Assembly: GCA_965214635.1 (NCBI GenBank)
Contig: OZ243964.1
Coordinates: 2,356,001 to 2,420,000 of the forward strand
From: Bin90 sp965214635
GTDB lineage: Bacteria > Chloroflexota > Dehalococcoidia > Lucifugimonadales > JADFKI01
Reading direction: 5' to 3'
Length of the DNA: 64,000 bases
The notes under the pieces were generated by a model. It worked only from the letters and a program-made list of their open reading frames with translations. It had not been told where the DNA came from and ran no database searches. A program made the position numbers and the translations under genes. Of the stretch, positions 26,143 through 34,890 are shown one piece after another; position 1 is the stretch's first letter, and the number at the start of each line of letters is the position of its first letter.

Positions 26143-26188
26143 GTCAGAGGCTGGCAGCGAGCGAGAGTGTCTACCGCCAGCCTCTGAC
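26143..26188 (+). terminator. strong hairpin after the aldolase gene
   Basis: A perfect 13-bp stem, GTCAGAGGCTGGC (26143-26155) with GCCAGCCTCTGAC (26176-26188), has a 20-base loop and starts six bases after the stop. Only a weak T-rich tail follows (TTGCGTTTTG), so termination is likely but not textbook. Confidence 0.65.
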
Positions 26189-26316
26189 ATAGTTGCGTTT
26201 TGCGGGCGTTGGCATTTATCCTAATAGGCGTTATAAGCGTTGGGTTTCGGATGAAACGGGTGTGGGATGGGCAAAGTTCGGCATGAGCGGTATCTAGCAA
26301 GCGAGGAGGCTTGCCG

Positions 26317-26796
26317 TTGAGCGATGAGAACGGCGCGCTGAGGGAACGCATCCGTGCGGCGATGCGCGCGCAGAAGCAGACGAACATCAATGTGCTGTCC
26401 TCGCTGCATGCGGTGCTGGACGAACTGGGGTACATCCCGGACGCCGCCATAGAAGAGGTCGCAGACTTCACCGCGACCACCATCAACGATGTGTGGGGCG
26501 TTGCGTCTTTCTATACCAATTTCCGCTTCACGCCGCCGGGCGATAATGTGGTGGAAATATGCTGGGGGCCGACCTGCCATCTGCTCGGCGCACCCGAAAT
26601 ACTAGACGCAGTGCTGGACGAACTCGGGCTTGCCGACGAGGGCGAAACCGAGGATAACGGCGTTAGCCTCAAGTACAACACCTGCTTGGGCGCGTGTTCA
26701 CAGGCTCCGGTGATGATGGTCAACCATCGCCTAGTGGGGCGCATCGGCGTACAGTCTGCGCTGGAACGAGTTATGCAATTGAGAACTAAAAATTAG
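26317..26796 (+). CDS. NuoE/FdsG-like [2Fe-2S] subunit
   Basis: The 159-residue protein has the thioredoxin-like fold of NuoE, HndA and FdsG. Its four [2Fe-2S] ligands appear as CWGPTC (C-x4-C) and CLGAC (C-x3-C). The N-terminal helical part with VLDELGYIPDAAIEEVADF and GVASFYTNFRF is typical. In related complexes this subunit takes electrons from the NuoF-like flavin subunit. I chose TTG 26317 because GAGGAGG (26303-26309) is seven bases upstream; TTG 26311 is too close. It is the first gene of the redox operon and is followed by the NuoF-like gene after about 100 bp, in which a TATAAT (26832-26837) may mark an internal promoter. Confidence 0.9.
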   Translation: MSDENGALRERIRAAMRAQKQTNINVLSSLHAVLDELGYIPDAAIEEVADFTATTINDVWGVASFYTNFRFTPPGDNVVEICWGPTCHLLGAPEILDAVLDELGLADEGETEDNGVSLKYNTCLGACSQAPVMMVNHRLVGRIGVQSALERVMQLRTKN

Positions 26797-26898
26797 GAAT
26801 TGAATTGAGGGGATGCAGAGGCAGGAACGGGTATAATGGTAGTAGAAGGGATTCGTGGGCGCTAGGGCGCGATAAGAGCGGCTGGTTCAGGATGGAAA

Positions 26899-28650
26899 AT
26901 GCCTTCATATGAAGAACTGAAAGCGGCAGCGGACGAACGCTGGCAGGAACTAACAAGCGGCAATAAGGCGTGGGTGCGCATTGGCACAGCGATGTGCGGG
27001 CATGCGGTTGGGGCGTTCGATGTGCGCGACAGGTTCGTCGCCGAGCTTGCGGCACGCAACATAGACGCCAATGTGGACGATGTGGGCTGCATGGGCATCT
27101 GCTACGCCGAGCCGCTGGTGGACATTCTGGTGCCTCAGGCGTTCGGCAGCATACCCGCCGGGGCGCGACTGCTCTTCGGCAATGTGGCGCCGGACGACGT
27201 GCCCGCCATCATTGACGCCGTGATGGTGAACGGAGTGCTGCCGCAGGACACGCCGCCGATGGGCTATCTGGGTGGCACTGTGGTAGGCGGCGCAACAGAC
27301 CTTGCAGATCTGCCGGGCATCCGATTGCAGCAGCGCATCGCACTTCGCAACGCAGGCAACACCGCCCCCGCCGATGTGATGCAGTACATCGCAAACGGCG
27401 GCTATGAGGGGCTTCACAAGGCGCTGTTCGAGATGCAGCCCGAGGCGGTCATCAAGGAAGTAACCGACTCTGGGCTGCGCGGCAGGGGCGGAGCGGCGTT
27501 CCCAACGGGCATCAAGTGGAGCTTCATGGTGCGCTCCGACCCGCCCAAGTATATCTTGTGCAACTGCGAAGAGGGCGACCCCGGAGCGTACAACGACAAG
27601 GGTATCCTCGAGAGCGACCCGTACACGCTGATAGAGGGGATGTGCATCGCAGGCTATGCCACCGGCGCAACCAACGGGTTCGTGTTCATACGGCACGGCC
27701 ATGAGGGCCCCATAAGCCGCACGGAGCGCGCGATTGAGCAGGCATACGAACACGGGCTGCTCGGCAAGAACATCTTGGACTCGGACTTCGACTTCGACAT
27801 AGAGGTTGCGCTGACGGGCGAATCATATGTTGCGGGCGAAGAGACGGCGCTGATGGAGGCGATAGAGGGACACCGCTCGCAGCCGCGCTTCCGTCCGCCA
27901 TTCCCCGCGGCGTTCGGCGTGTGGGGCAAGCCTAGCACGATTAACAATGTGAAGAGCCTGTCGTACACGCCTGAGATAATCGCCAAAGGCGCAGAGTGGT
28001 TCTCGTCCATCGGCGTGAACCGAAGCACGGGCACGGCAATCGTGTGCCTGAACGGCAAGGTGAACTACCCGGGGCTATACGAAGTGCCGATGGGTATGAC
28101 GCTGGGGCAGGTCGTCGATGACCTTGGGGGCGGCGTGCGCGACGGCAAGCGGCTGAAGATGCTGCAAACCGGAGGCCCCTTGGGGGGCGTGCTGGGCGCG
28201 GACAGCCTAGGCGTCCATATCGACTTCGACGAAATGCGTGAAGCGGGCGCTATATTCGGCTCGGGCGGCGTCATTGTTATGGACGAAGACGCCTGCGCCG
28301 TGGACATTACGCGCAATCTGGTGGCGTTCACGCAGTATGAATCGTGTGGCAAGTGCTTCCCCTGCCGTCTGGGTATGGAGCAGCTGTTGGAGCTGGTTGA
28401 CCGCATCGTGAACTTCGACAGCCGCCCGGGCGACCTCGACCTGATGCGAAACATCGGGCGTACGATGGAATCAAGCTCGCTGTGCGGGCATGGGCAGCTG
28501 GGGTTCGGTCCCATACGCTCGGCTTTGCAGCACTTCGAATCCGACTTCTTGGCGCATATAGAGCGGGGTGAATGCCCTACGGGGAGTTGCCTGCGGAAGA
28601 CGATTTCCCCCAAGAACACCCGCCCCTATGCGATGGACGCTGTGCGATAA
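26899..28650 (+). CDS. NuoF/FdsB-like NAD(P)H-binding flavoprotein subunit
   Basis: A 583-residue subunit. Residues 1-100 form a thioredoxin-like domain (GTAMCGHAVGAFDV, DVGCMGICYAEPLV), then the NuoF core with the FMN/NADH site SGLRGRGGAAFPTGIKW and CNCEEGDPGAYNDKG. The SLBB region follows, then the [4Fe-4S] ligands SCGKCFPCRLG plus SSLCGHG. The fused N-terminal domain is found in FdsB, HndC and HydB types and not in standard complex I NuoF. The extra C-terminal two-cluster ferredoxin of bifurcating HydB/HndC is absent. This points to a soluble NAD(P)-linked complex of the FdsABG kind. It exchanges electrons between NAD(P)H and the large subunit encoded two genes downstream. Confidence 0.9.
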   Translation: MPSYEELKAAADERWQELTSGNKAWVRIGTAMCGHAVGAFDVRDRFVAELAARNIDANVDDVGCMGICYAEPLVDILVPQAFGSIPAGARLLFGNVAPDDVPAIIDAVMVNGVLPQDTPPMGYLGGTVVGGATDLADLPGIRLQQRIALRNAGNTAPADVMQYIANGGYEGLHKALFEMQPEAVIKEVTDSGLRGRGGAAFPTGIKWSFMVRSDPPKYILCNCEEGDPGAYNDKGILESDPYTLIEGMCIAGYATGATNGFVFIRHGHEGPISRTERAIEQAYEHGLLGKNILDSDFDFDIEVALTGESYVAGEETALMEAIEGHRSQPRFRPPFPAAFGVWGKPSTINNVKSLSYTPEIIAKGAEWFSSIGVNRSTGTAIVCLNGKVNYPGLYEVPMGMTLGQVVDDLGGGVRDGKRLKMLQTGGPLGGVLGADSLGVHIDFDEMREAGAIFGSGGVIVMDEDACAVDITRNLVAFTQYESCGKCFPCRLGMEQLLELVDRIVNFDSRPGDLDLMRNIGRTMESSSLCGHGQLGFGPIRSALQHFESDFLAHIERGECPTGSCLRKTISPKNTRPYAMDAVR

Positions 28651-28744
28651 TGGTTATAGATGTGGCTGTCGGTGCGCCTTGCATCTCGCAGGGAATGCTT
28701 GAATCGTATTATGCGGTGCAGCGGCGAACGGAGAACGAGCGCAA

Positions 28745-29515
28745 ATGCCCATAGTTGAAGCCATACATATCGCGCCGGTGAAGTCGCTTGCGGTTCTCAG
28801 CGTGGACAGCGCGCGTGTGGATGCGCATGGGATTGTGGAGGATAGGCGTTTCATCGTGCAGAACGATGCGGGGCGGGCGGTTACGCAGCGACAGATAGGC
28901 ACGCTGGCACTGGTCAGGGCAGAGTATGACGCCGATGCGAACACCCTGCGGCTGGTGTTTCCGGACGGGGTGTCGGTAAGCGGCAGCCCGGAGGCGGGAC
29001 AGCGGACACAGACGAGGCTTTTCGGACGCATCGTCTCCGCCCGTGTGGTAGATGGCGATTGGGCAGAGGCGCTGTCTGATTTCTGCGGTCAGCCGCTGAC
29101 GCTGGCGAAGTCCGATGCGCCGGGGATGTACTTCGACGAACACTCGGTGTCTTTGCTGTCGCAGGCGTCCATAGATCGGCTTAACAGCGCAGCGCAGCAC
29201 AGCAAGACGCTGGAAGTCCGCCGCTTTCGCCCCACGCTGCTGCTCGGCGGCTGCGACAGCTATGAGGAAGACACATGGCTGGACAAGCAGGTCAGTGTTG
29301 GGGAGCGGCTGCGGCTGCGCCCGGTGAAACTCGACCCGCGCTGCGTCATCACTAGGCTTGACCCGGACACAGGCGCGCCCGATTTCGACACTCTGCGCCT
29401 GCTGCTGGGCAGCCGTCCGCGACTGCAAGGCATGGGCGCTTACTTCGGGGTGTACGGCACGGTGGATGAGCCGGGAACGGTCGCCGTGGGCGATGCTGTT
29501 GAGGTCGCCGCCTAG
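28745..29515 (+). CDS. MOSC domain protein (YcbX-like)
   Basis: This 256-residue protein has the MOSC N-terminal barrel (VEAIHIAPVKSLAVLSVD, GIVEDRRFIVQND) and the MOSC domain (RRFRPTLLLGG, LDPRCVITRLDPDTG, YFGVYGTV). MOSC proteins bind molybdenum cofactor; YcbX and mARC reduce N-hydroxylated compounds with a Cys as Mo ligand. The Cys in LDPRCVITR is at the expected position. The usual YcbX C-terminal ferredoxin domain is missing, so electrons must come from a partner. It sits inside the operon between the NuoF-like and NuoG/FdsA-like genes, which suggests that it works with this complex or helps place its cofactor. Confidence 0.85.
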   Translation: MPIVEAIHIAPVKSLAVLSVDSARVDAHGIVEDRRFIVQNDAGRAVTQRQIGTLALVRAEYDADANTLRLVFPDGVSVSGSPEAGQRTQTRLFGRIVSARVVDGDWAEALSDFCGQPLTLAKSDAPGMYFDEHSVSLLSQASIDRLNSAAQHSKTLEVRRFRPTLLLGGCDSYEEDTWLDKQVSVGERLRLRPVKLDPRCVITRLDPDTGAPDFDTLRLLLGSRPRLQGMGAYFGVYGTVDEPGTVAVGDAVEVAA

Positions 29516-29558
29516 CAAGCGCCGCCTAATCAAACGCTATTGAAACGGAGCAAGGGGC

Positions 29559-32342
29559 ATGGCAGACGAAATCACCATCACTATCGACGGGGTCGATGTG
29601 AAGACAGAGCCTGACAAGATGGTCATCCAAGCGGCAGCGGACGCTGGGATATATATTCCGTATCTGTGCTACTACCCGGGGATGAAGCCGTTCGGGGCGT
29701 GTCGGATGTGTGTGGTCAAGGCGGAGGCGCCCGGGCGCGACGGCGAGTACCGCCCGCTGCCGGGAAGTCCGGCGTCTTGCACCACGCCCGTTATGCCCGG
29801 TATGCGCGTTACCACGAACTCGGATGACATCGTGGATCTGCGGCGCGGCATAATGGAACTGCTCATATCCGAGCATCCGCACGGCTGCCTAACATGCCAC
29901 CGCATCGACCTGTGCGGGCCGTCTGATTCCTGCCTGAGGCATGTGTCGGTGAACGACCGCTGCGTAACCTGCCCAAAGAACGAGCGCTGTGAGCTGAAAG
30001 ACACGGTGCGGTTCTTGGAGATGGATATGCAATCGCCGCTGAACTACAACCTGCGGCGCACTCCGCTTGCTGTGTCAGACCCGTACTGGGAGATGGACAT
30101 GAACCTGTGCATCGTCTGCGCCCGCTGCGTGCGGGTGTGCGACGAGGTGCGCGGGGACAGCGCTATCACCTTGCTGCAGCGCTCGGACCGCGTGCTCATC
30201 GGCACATCGCAGGGCACATCGCTGCTGGAATCGGGCTGCGAGTTTTGCGGCGCATGCATAGATGTCTGTCCGACCGGGGCGCTTGTGGAGCGCAAGCACA
30301 AGTGGGACAAGGCGGTGGAAACGATAGAGAGCATCTGCCCGCACTGTCCGGTTGGCTGCCGAATGAACCTAGAAGTGGACAAGCGCAACCGCCTGATACG
30401 CGCCACACCCGACATACACGCCCCGGCGAATATGGGGCAGGTGTGCTTCAAGGGCAAGTTCGGGCTGGAGTTCGTGAACGAGACGCGGCGGCGCATAGGC
30501 AAGCCGATGGTGCGGCGCAACGGCGCACTCGTGGAGGCTTCCTGGCCCGATGCGCTCGATGAGGCGGCGAAGCGCTTGGCAGAGCACACTGATGGCAAGT
30601 ATGCCGCCATCGTATCGCCGCGCCTGACGAATGAGGAAGCCTATACCGCACAGAAATTCGCGCGCGCGGTTATGCGCAGCAACAGCATAGATGTGGCGTC
30701 CAACCTGCGCCCCGAACTGACCACCGCCCTGCGCGAAACCCTAGGCCGCCCCGCCGCTACCAATACCATATGGGAGCTGGAAAACGCCAAAGCCATAATG
30801 GTCGTGTCCTCCAACCTGACCGAAGAGCAGAATGTGGTCGGCGTGCCAATCAAGAAGGCGGCGAAGGCGGGCGCGGCGCTCATCGTCATAGACCAGCGCG
30901 AAACCGAACTTGCGCGCCAAGCCAACCTGTGGGTGCGCCCGCGCCCGGGCAGCGAAGCAGTGCTCATAGGGGGCATCCTGCGCGTCATCTTCGACGAGGC
31001 GCTAGAAGACCACGACTTTATCACGGCGTCTTGCAGCAACCCCGATGCGTTCAAGAGCAGCCTTTGGGGCTTCGACATCCTCAAAGTTGCACACGCCACA
31101 GGCTTGTCGCAAGACCAGATTAGAGAGACAGCGCGGATGTTTGCGCGTAACGCTCCCGGCGCCATACTCTACGGCTTGGAGACAGTTGCGCCGAACCTGC
31201 GCGAGGAATGCGTGCGTGCGCTGGTGAACCTTGCGCTCGTAACCGGTAATGTCGGCAAGCCGTCAACCGGGCTTTACCCGCTGTTCGCCGGCGCAAACGA
31301 ACAGGGCGCAAAGGATGTGGGCTGCATACCCGACATGCTACCCGGCTACCGTCCGGTTGCCGATGGCCGCCTGCGTGGCGGATTCAGCAAGGCGTGGAAC
31401 GCCGATTTGACCGATGATGCAGGCGTCGGCGTACGCAGCATCACAGACGCCATCGACGCAGGCGATATAACGGCACTGCACATCATCGGGGACAGCCCGA
31501 ACTTCACCAACGGCGAACTGGGCGACCTGACCGCCGCAGTCGCAAAGCTGGACTTCCTGCTAGTGCATGCCACATTCCCGAGCGAGTTGACCGAGCTTGC
31601 GGATGTGGTGCTGCCCTCGATGACCTTTGCTGAAAAGAGGGGCACTTTCACCAACATGGAGCGGCGCGTTCAGCTCCTGAACCCTGTGGTGGGAGTAAAG
31701 AACGATGCCGATGCTGACTGGCGCATACTCTGCCAGATTGCGCGGCGGATGGGCGCAGTCGGCTTCTCGTTCGACGGCGTGGAAGACATCTTCGTCGAGT
31801 TCAACAACCTGTGGCAGGCATATGGGGGCATCACATACACCCGCCTGCAGAGCCAGAGCCTGCAATGGCCGTGTGCGGCTACGGATATGGCGGATGAGTC
31901 GATTCTGTACGCCAACCGCTTCGAGACGCACAAGGTTCGGCTGACGCCGATGGTGTTCAGCGAACCGCCGATACACAGGGATGTGGAGCGTCCGTTCCTG
32001 CTGGCGCGCGGGCGCGTGCTGAACCAAGCCGAACGCCAATTGGACATACGCCAAGAGCGCGGTCGCAACCTCATCAGCCGCGAAAACAGGATAGAGGTGC
32101 ACCGCATCGACGCCGCATCATTGGACATAAATGAGGGCGACAGCGTAGAGGTAGTTTTCGGTGCGACGGGCGAGGATGTGGTAACCGGTAGGGCGACGCT
32201 GAACGGCACGCAGCAGGGCATGCTATCGGTTACCACGCTGTTCGGCGAGTTGGTAACGGACATCGAGCGCTCCCGTTCGCCCGACCCGATGCTTGCCGTC
32301 CCCACGCTGCCACTAATGCCGGCGAGGATCAAGAAAAGCTAG
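29559..32342 (+). CDS. NuoG/FdsA-like molybdopterin oxidoreductase large subunit without the catalytic Cys
   Basis: The 927-residue protein has an N-terminal [2Fe-2S] ferredoxin (CYYPGMKPFGACRMC ... C), the His-ligated [4Fe-4S] segment, and two [4Fe-4S] clusters (CIVCARCVRVC, CEFCGACIDVCPTGA). The molybdopterin part begins with ICPHCPVGCRMN and QVCFKGKFGLEF. Length and order match FdsA and shortened NuoG. At the site where formate dehydrogenases have Cys or Sec followed by His (as in RVCHSP), this protein has NSIDVASNLRPELTTAL with no Cys. It also has GANEQGAKDVG and FAEKRGTFTN as in both families. I infer a redox relay or an enzyme with a different Mo/W ligand rather than a formate dehydrogenase. 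Confidence 0.88.
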   Translation: MADEITITIDGVDVKTEPDKMVIQAAADAGIYIPYLCYYPGMKPFGACRMCVVKAEAPGRDGEYRPLPGSPASCTTPVMPGMRVTTNSDDIVDLRRGIMELLISEHPHGCLTCHRIDLCGPSDSCLRHVSVNDRCVTCPKNERCELKDTVRFLEMDMQSPLNYNLRRTPLAVSDPYWEMDMNLCIVCARCVRVCDEVRGDSAITLLQRSDRVLIGTSQGTSLLESGCEFCGACIDVCPTGALVERKHKWDKAVETIESICPHCPVGCRMNLEVDKRNRLIRATPDIHAPANMGQVCFKGKFGLEFVNETRRRIGKPMVRRNGALVEASWPDALDEAAKRLAEHTDGKYAAIVSPRLTNEEAYTAQKFARAVMRSNSIDVASNLRPELTTALRETLGRPAATNTIWELENAKAIMVVSSNLTEEQNVVGVPIKKAAKAGAALIVIDQRETELARQANLWVRPRPGSEAVLIGGILRVIFDEALEDHDFITASCSNPDAFKSSLWGFDILKVAHATGLSQDQIRETARMFARNAPGAILYGLETVAPNLREECVRALVNLALVTGNVGKPSTGLYPLFAGANEQGAKDVGCIPDMLPGYRPVADGRLRGGFSKAWNADLTDDAGVGVRSITDAIDAGDITALHIIGDSPNFTNGELGDLTAAVAKLDFLLVHATFPSELTELADVVLPSMTFAEKRGTFTNMERRVQLLNPVVGVKNDADADWRILCQIARRMGAVGFSFDGVEDIFVEFNNLWQAYGGITYTRLQSQSLQWPCAATDMADESILYANRFETHKVRLTPMVFSEPPIHRDVERPFLLARGRVLNQAERQLDIRQERGRNLISRENRIEVHRIDAASLDINEGDSVEVVFGATGEDVVTGRATLNGTQQGMLSVTTLFGELVTDIERSRSPDPMLAVPTLPLMPARIKKS

Positions 32343-32537
32343 AAAGTAAACCCAAGAATTACCGTTGTGGGATGCGGGATATTAAAGGCTTTGGTTGTGC
32401 GCCAAGCGTCCCAATGCATTTCCAAGCATACAAGCAGCATACAAGCATAAGGACAACCTGCCACACATCGGCCCGAAGTTGGCACAAGAATCTCTGACCC
32501 GCACAAAGACAAAAAGAATTGGAGGACGATAGAAGCA

Positions 32538-33293
32538 TTGACACTCACTCGAAGGGGAGGCCGCCTGCGCCCGCGATTAGCGGAGACGAAGGTTCTGAGC
32601 CGTCGCGAACTGACGCCGGACCTGTGGCTGGCATGGATAGAAAAGCCAGAGGGCTTCACATTCAAGCCGGGGCAGTACTGCACATTGGGCGTTGACGGCA
32701 TAGAGCGGGCGTATTCCATTGCGTCTGCCCCGCATGAGGATGCGATAGAGCTTTTCATAGAGCTTGTCCCGTACGAAGAAGGCGGCAATCTCACGCCGCT
32801 GCTGTACGAACTTCAGCCGGACGATACGCTGACGATACGCCCGCGTGCTAAGGGCATCTTCACCTTCAATCCCAATTTCAAGAACCACCTGCTCGTCGCC
32901 ACAGTAACGGGCGTGGTGCCGTATGTCAGCTACATCCGCGACTACTTGCATCGCGGCGCAAGCGGGCATCGGTTCTTCGTGCTAGAGGGCGCAAGCTACC
33001 AAGACGAATTCGGATACGACGATGAGTTCCGCCGATACGCTGCGCAGTATCCCGACCTAGTGCAATTCATCCCCACGGTGAGCCGCCCGGACGAGGAACG
33101 CAACGACGGCTGGGAAGGCGAAATAGGGCGCGTCAATGCCATCGTGGAGGCGCAGGTGGAGCAGCTGGGGCTGACGAAAGCCGACACGCTGATATACGCC
33201 TGCGGCCACCCGGGGATGATAGAGGATGTGAAGGCGCGGATGATACCCAAGGGCTTTGCAGTGGATGAAGAGCGCTTTTGGAAAGAGAACTGA
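32538..33293 (+). CDS. ferredoxin-NADP reductase-like flavoprotein
   Basis: A 251-residue FAD/NAD(P)-binding protein of the Fpr type. The FAD motif R-x-Y-S appears as ERAYSIASAP, and the C-terminal NAD(P) region has YACGHPGMIEDVKARM and ends VDEERFWKEN, close to bacterial Fpr. The pyridine-nucleotide loop reads TGVVPYVSYIRD where GTG(I/L)APF is usual, so cofactor preference may differ. The TTG start at 32538 has GGAGG at 32521-32525. It follows the NuoG/FdsA-like gene by 195 bp on the same strand, and the function fits an electron carrier between ferredoxin or flavodoxin and NADPH next to an NADH-linked complex. Oxidative-stress roles of Fpr are an alternative. Confidence 0.85.
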   Translation: MTLTRRGGRLRPRLAETKVLSRRELTPDLWLAWIEKPEGFTFKPGQYCTLGVDGIERAYSIASAPHEDAIELFIELVPYEEGGNLTPLLYELQPDDTLTIRPRAKGIFTFNPNFKNHLLVATVTGVVPYVSYIRDYLHRGASGHRFFVLEGASYQDEFGYDDEFRRYAAQYPDLVQFIPTVSRPDEERNDGWEGEIGRVNAIVEAQVEQLGLTKADTLIYACGHPGMIEDVKARMIPKGFAVDEERFWKEN

Positions 33294-33426
33294 CCGTTAC
33301 GGGAGCGGGGTCAGCGCCGCTATGCTACTCGGCTCACCATCGACACGGACATCGCATTGGCTATAATCCGCATAATTTGCTAATATCACAGAACATGCAG
33401 GCAGAAGTTACTGGGAGGCAGCCAAG

Positions 33427-34824
33427 ATGAAATCGGACAGGGCGCTTGTGGCGCATCTCATGCGGCGCGCAGGCTTCGGCGCGACGCCGAGTGAGCTTGA
33501 CGCACTGACGCACGAAAAGACTTACGAAGAGATAGTTGACGATCTTGTTACGCCGGAACGCTTCCCGGAGCCGGACGAATCTTACATAGAGCGCTACTAC
33601 GGCGGCGAGCCGGTGGCGGTGCATGTGGGCAAGTGGCTGTATCGCATGGTGAACACGCAGCGCCCGCTTGAAGAGAAGATGTCGCTGTTTTTGCATCACA
33701 TCTTCCCTGTGGCGTGGGGCAAGAGCGAGCACGGCCCGTCGCTATACAGCGAGATCGCGATGTTCCGCCGCGTCGGGCTGACGGACATGAAGACCATCCT
33801 GCTGGAACTCTCGCGAGATCCAGCGATGCTGTTCTGGCTGGACAACAACGAGAACCACAAAGACGAAATCAACGAGAACTACGGTAGGGAGCTGCTGGAG
33901 CTGTTCTCGATGGGCGTGGGCAACTACACGGAGGATGACATCAAGGCGGCGTCGCGCGCCTTTACCGGCTGGACATTCCGCCAGCCGCTGTCGCTATACC
34001 CCAACGGCCACTATCCCGCCGAGTTCGTGTTCGTCGCAGACGACCATGACTACGATGAAAAGACCTTCCTCGGGGAGACTGGCAACTTCGATGGGGAGGA
34101 TGTGATAGACATCATCGTGAAGCAGCCCGCAACCGCACGCTTCATATCGCGCCACCTGTACAACTTCTTCGTTGAGGATGAGGTGCAGACGCCGTCGTGG
34201 GCGACAGAACCTCCAAAGGATGAGGCGGCGATAGACGCACTCAGCAAGGTGTTCATGGACACGGGCGGCAGCATGCGCGCCGTGCTGCGCGAACTCTTCA
34301 ACTCGGACTTCTTCAAGGCGGCAACCACATTCAAGAAAGTGAAAAGCCCTACGGAGCTTGTCGCCGGCGTGTTGAAGCAGACAGGCGAGTTCAGCAACCC
34401 CGCACCCGGCATGTTCCAACTGGCAATCACTACGCTCAACGGGTCGCTCGTAGAGGGCCCGATGGCTATCATGGGGCAGCGCCTGATGAACCCACCGACC
34501 GTGGAGGGCTGGCACACTGGCCATGAGTGGATAGACTCCGGCACATTGAGCGAGCGCATCGGTTTCGTAGAGCGCCAGTTCGGGGACATCACCAAGCCGG
34601 GTGTGTCGGACATGGTGGCGCGCGCCGGGGACTTGGGCACAGAACCCGCCGAACTCGTGGATCGCTGTCTGGACATACTTGGCGGCATCACAGTCAGCGA
34701 GCAAACCTACGCCTCGCTCATAGACTATGCCTGCGAGCTTCAGAACATCAAGGATGACGACTCGGTGGGCGTTCACAACCTGCTGCAGATGACAGCGTCT
34801 AGCGTGGACTACCAGTTCGCATAG
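33427..34824 (+). CDS. DUF1800 family protein (cassette 2)
   Basis: A 465-residue DUF1800 protein, the paralogue of 17236-18633. Shared blocks are VAHLMRRAGFGATPSELD, PAMLFWLDNNENHKDEIN, GRELLELFSMGVGNYTEDD, ISRHLYNFFVEDE and NPPTVEGWHTGHEWID. The N-terminal third differs most (YIERYYGGEPVAVHVGKW). There is no signal peptide. The ATG follows TGGGAGGCAGCC, and a TATAAT (33362-33367) lies about 60 bp upstream. Function unknown; its partner DUF1501 gene follows after about 60 bp. Confidence 0.85.
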   Translation: MKSDRALVAHLMRRAGFGATPSELDALTHEKTYEEIVDDLVTPERFPEPDESYIERYYGGEPVAVHVGKWLYRMVNTQRPLEEKMSLFLHHIFPVAWGKSEHGPSLYSEIAMFRRVGLTDMKTILLELSRDPAMLFWLDNNENHKDEINENYGRELLELFSMGVGNYTEDDIKAASRAFTGWTFRQPLSLYPNGHYPAEFVFVADDHDYDEKTFLGETGNFDGEDVIDIIVKQPATARFISRHLYNFFVEDEVQTPSWATEPPKDEAAIDALSKVFMDTGGSMRAVLRELFNSDFFKAATTFKKVKSPTELVAGVLKQTGEFSNPAPGMFQLAITTLNGSLVEGPMAIMGQRLMNPPTVEGWHTGHEWIDSGTLSERIGFVERQFGDITKPGVSDMVARAGDLGTEPAELVDRCLDILGGITVSEQTYASLIDYACELQNIKDDDSVGVHNLLQMTASSVDYQFA

Positions 34825-34890
34825 GCTTGCGATATTCTTGCGATATTAAGGGGCGAAACAGCGAAACCGATTAGACAGCGGGGGATGAGA

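Noticed and set aside
26317..28650. Annotation as complex I nuoEF
   Set aside because: The NuoF-like protein has a fused N-terminal thioredoxin-like domain and no membrane or other complex I subunit genes are nearby.
29559..32342. Annotation as NAD-dependent formate dehydrogenase alpha subunit
   Set aside because: The catalytic Cys/Sec and following His are not present at the expected site, so the formate activity is not supported.
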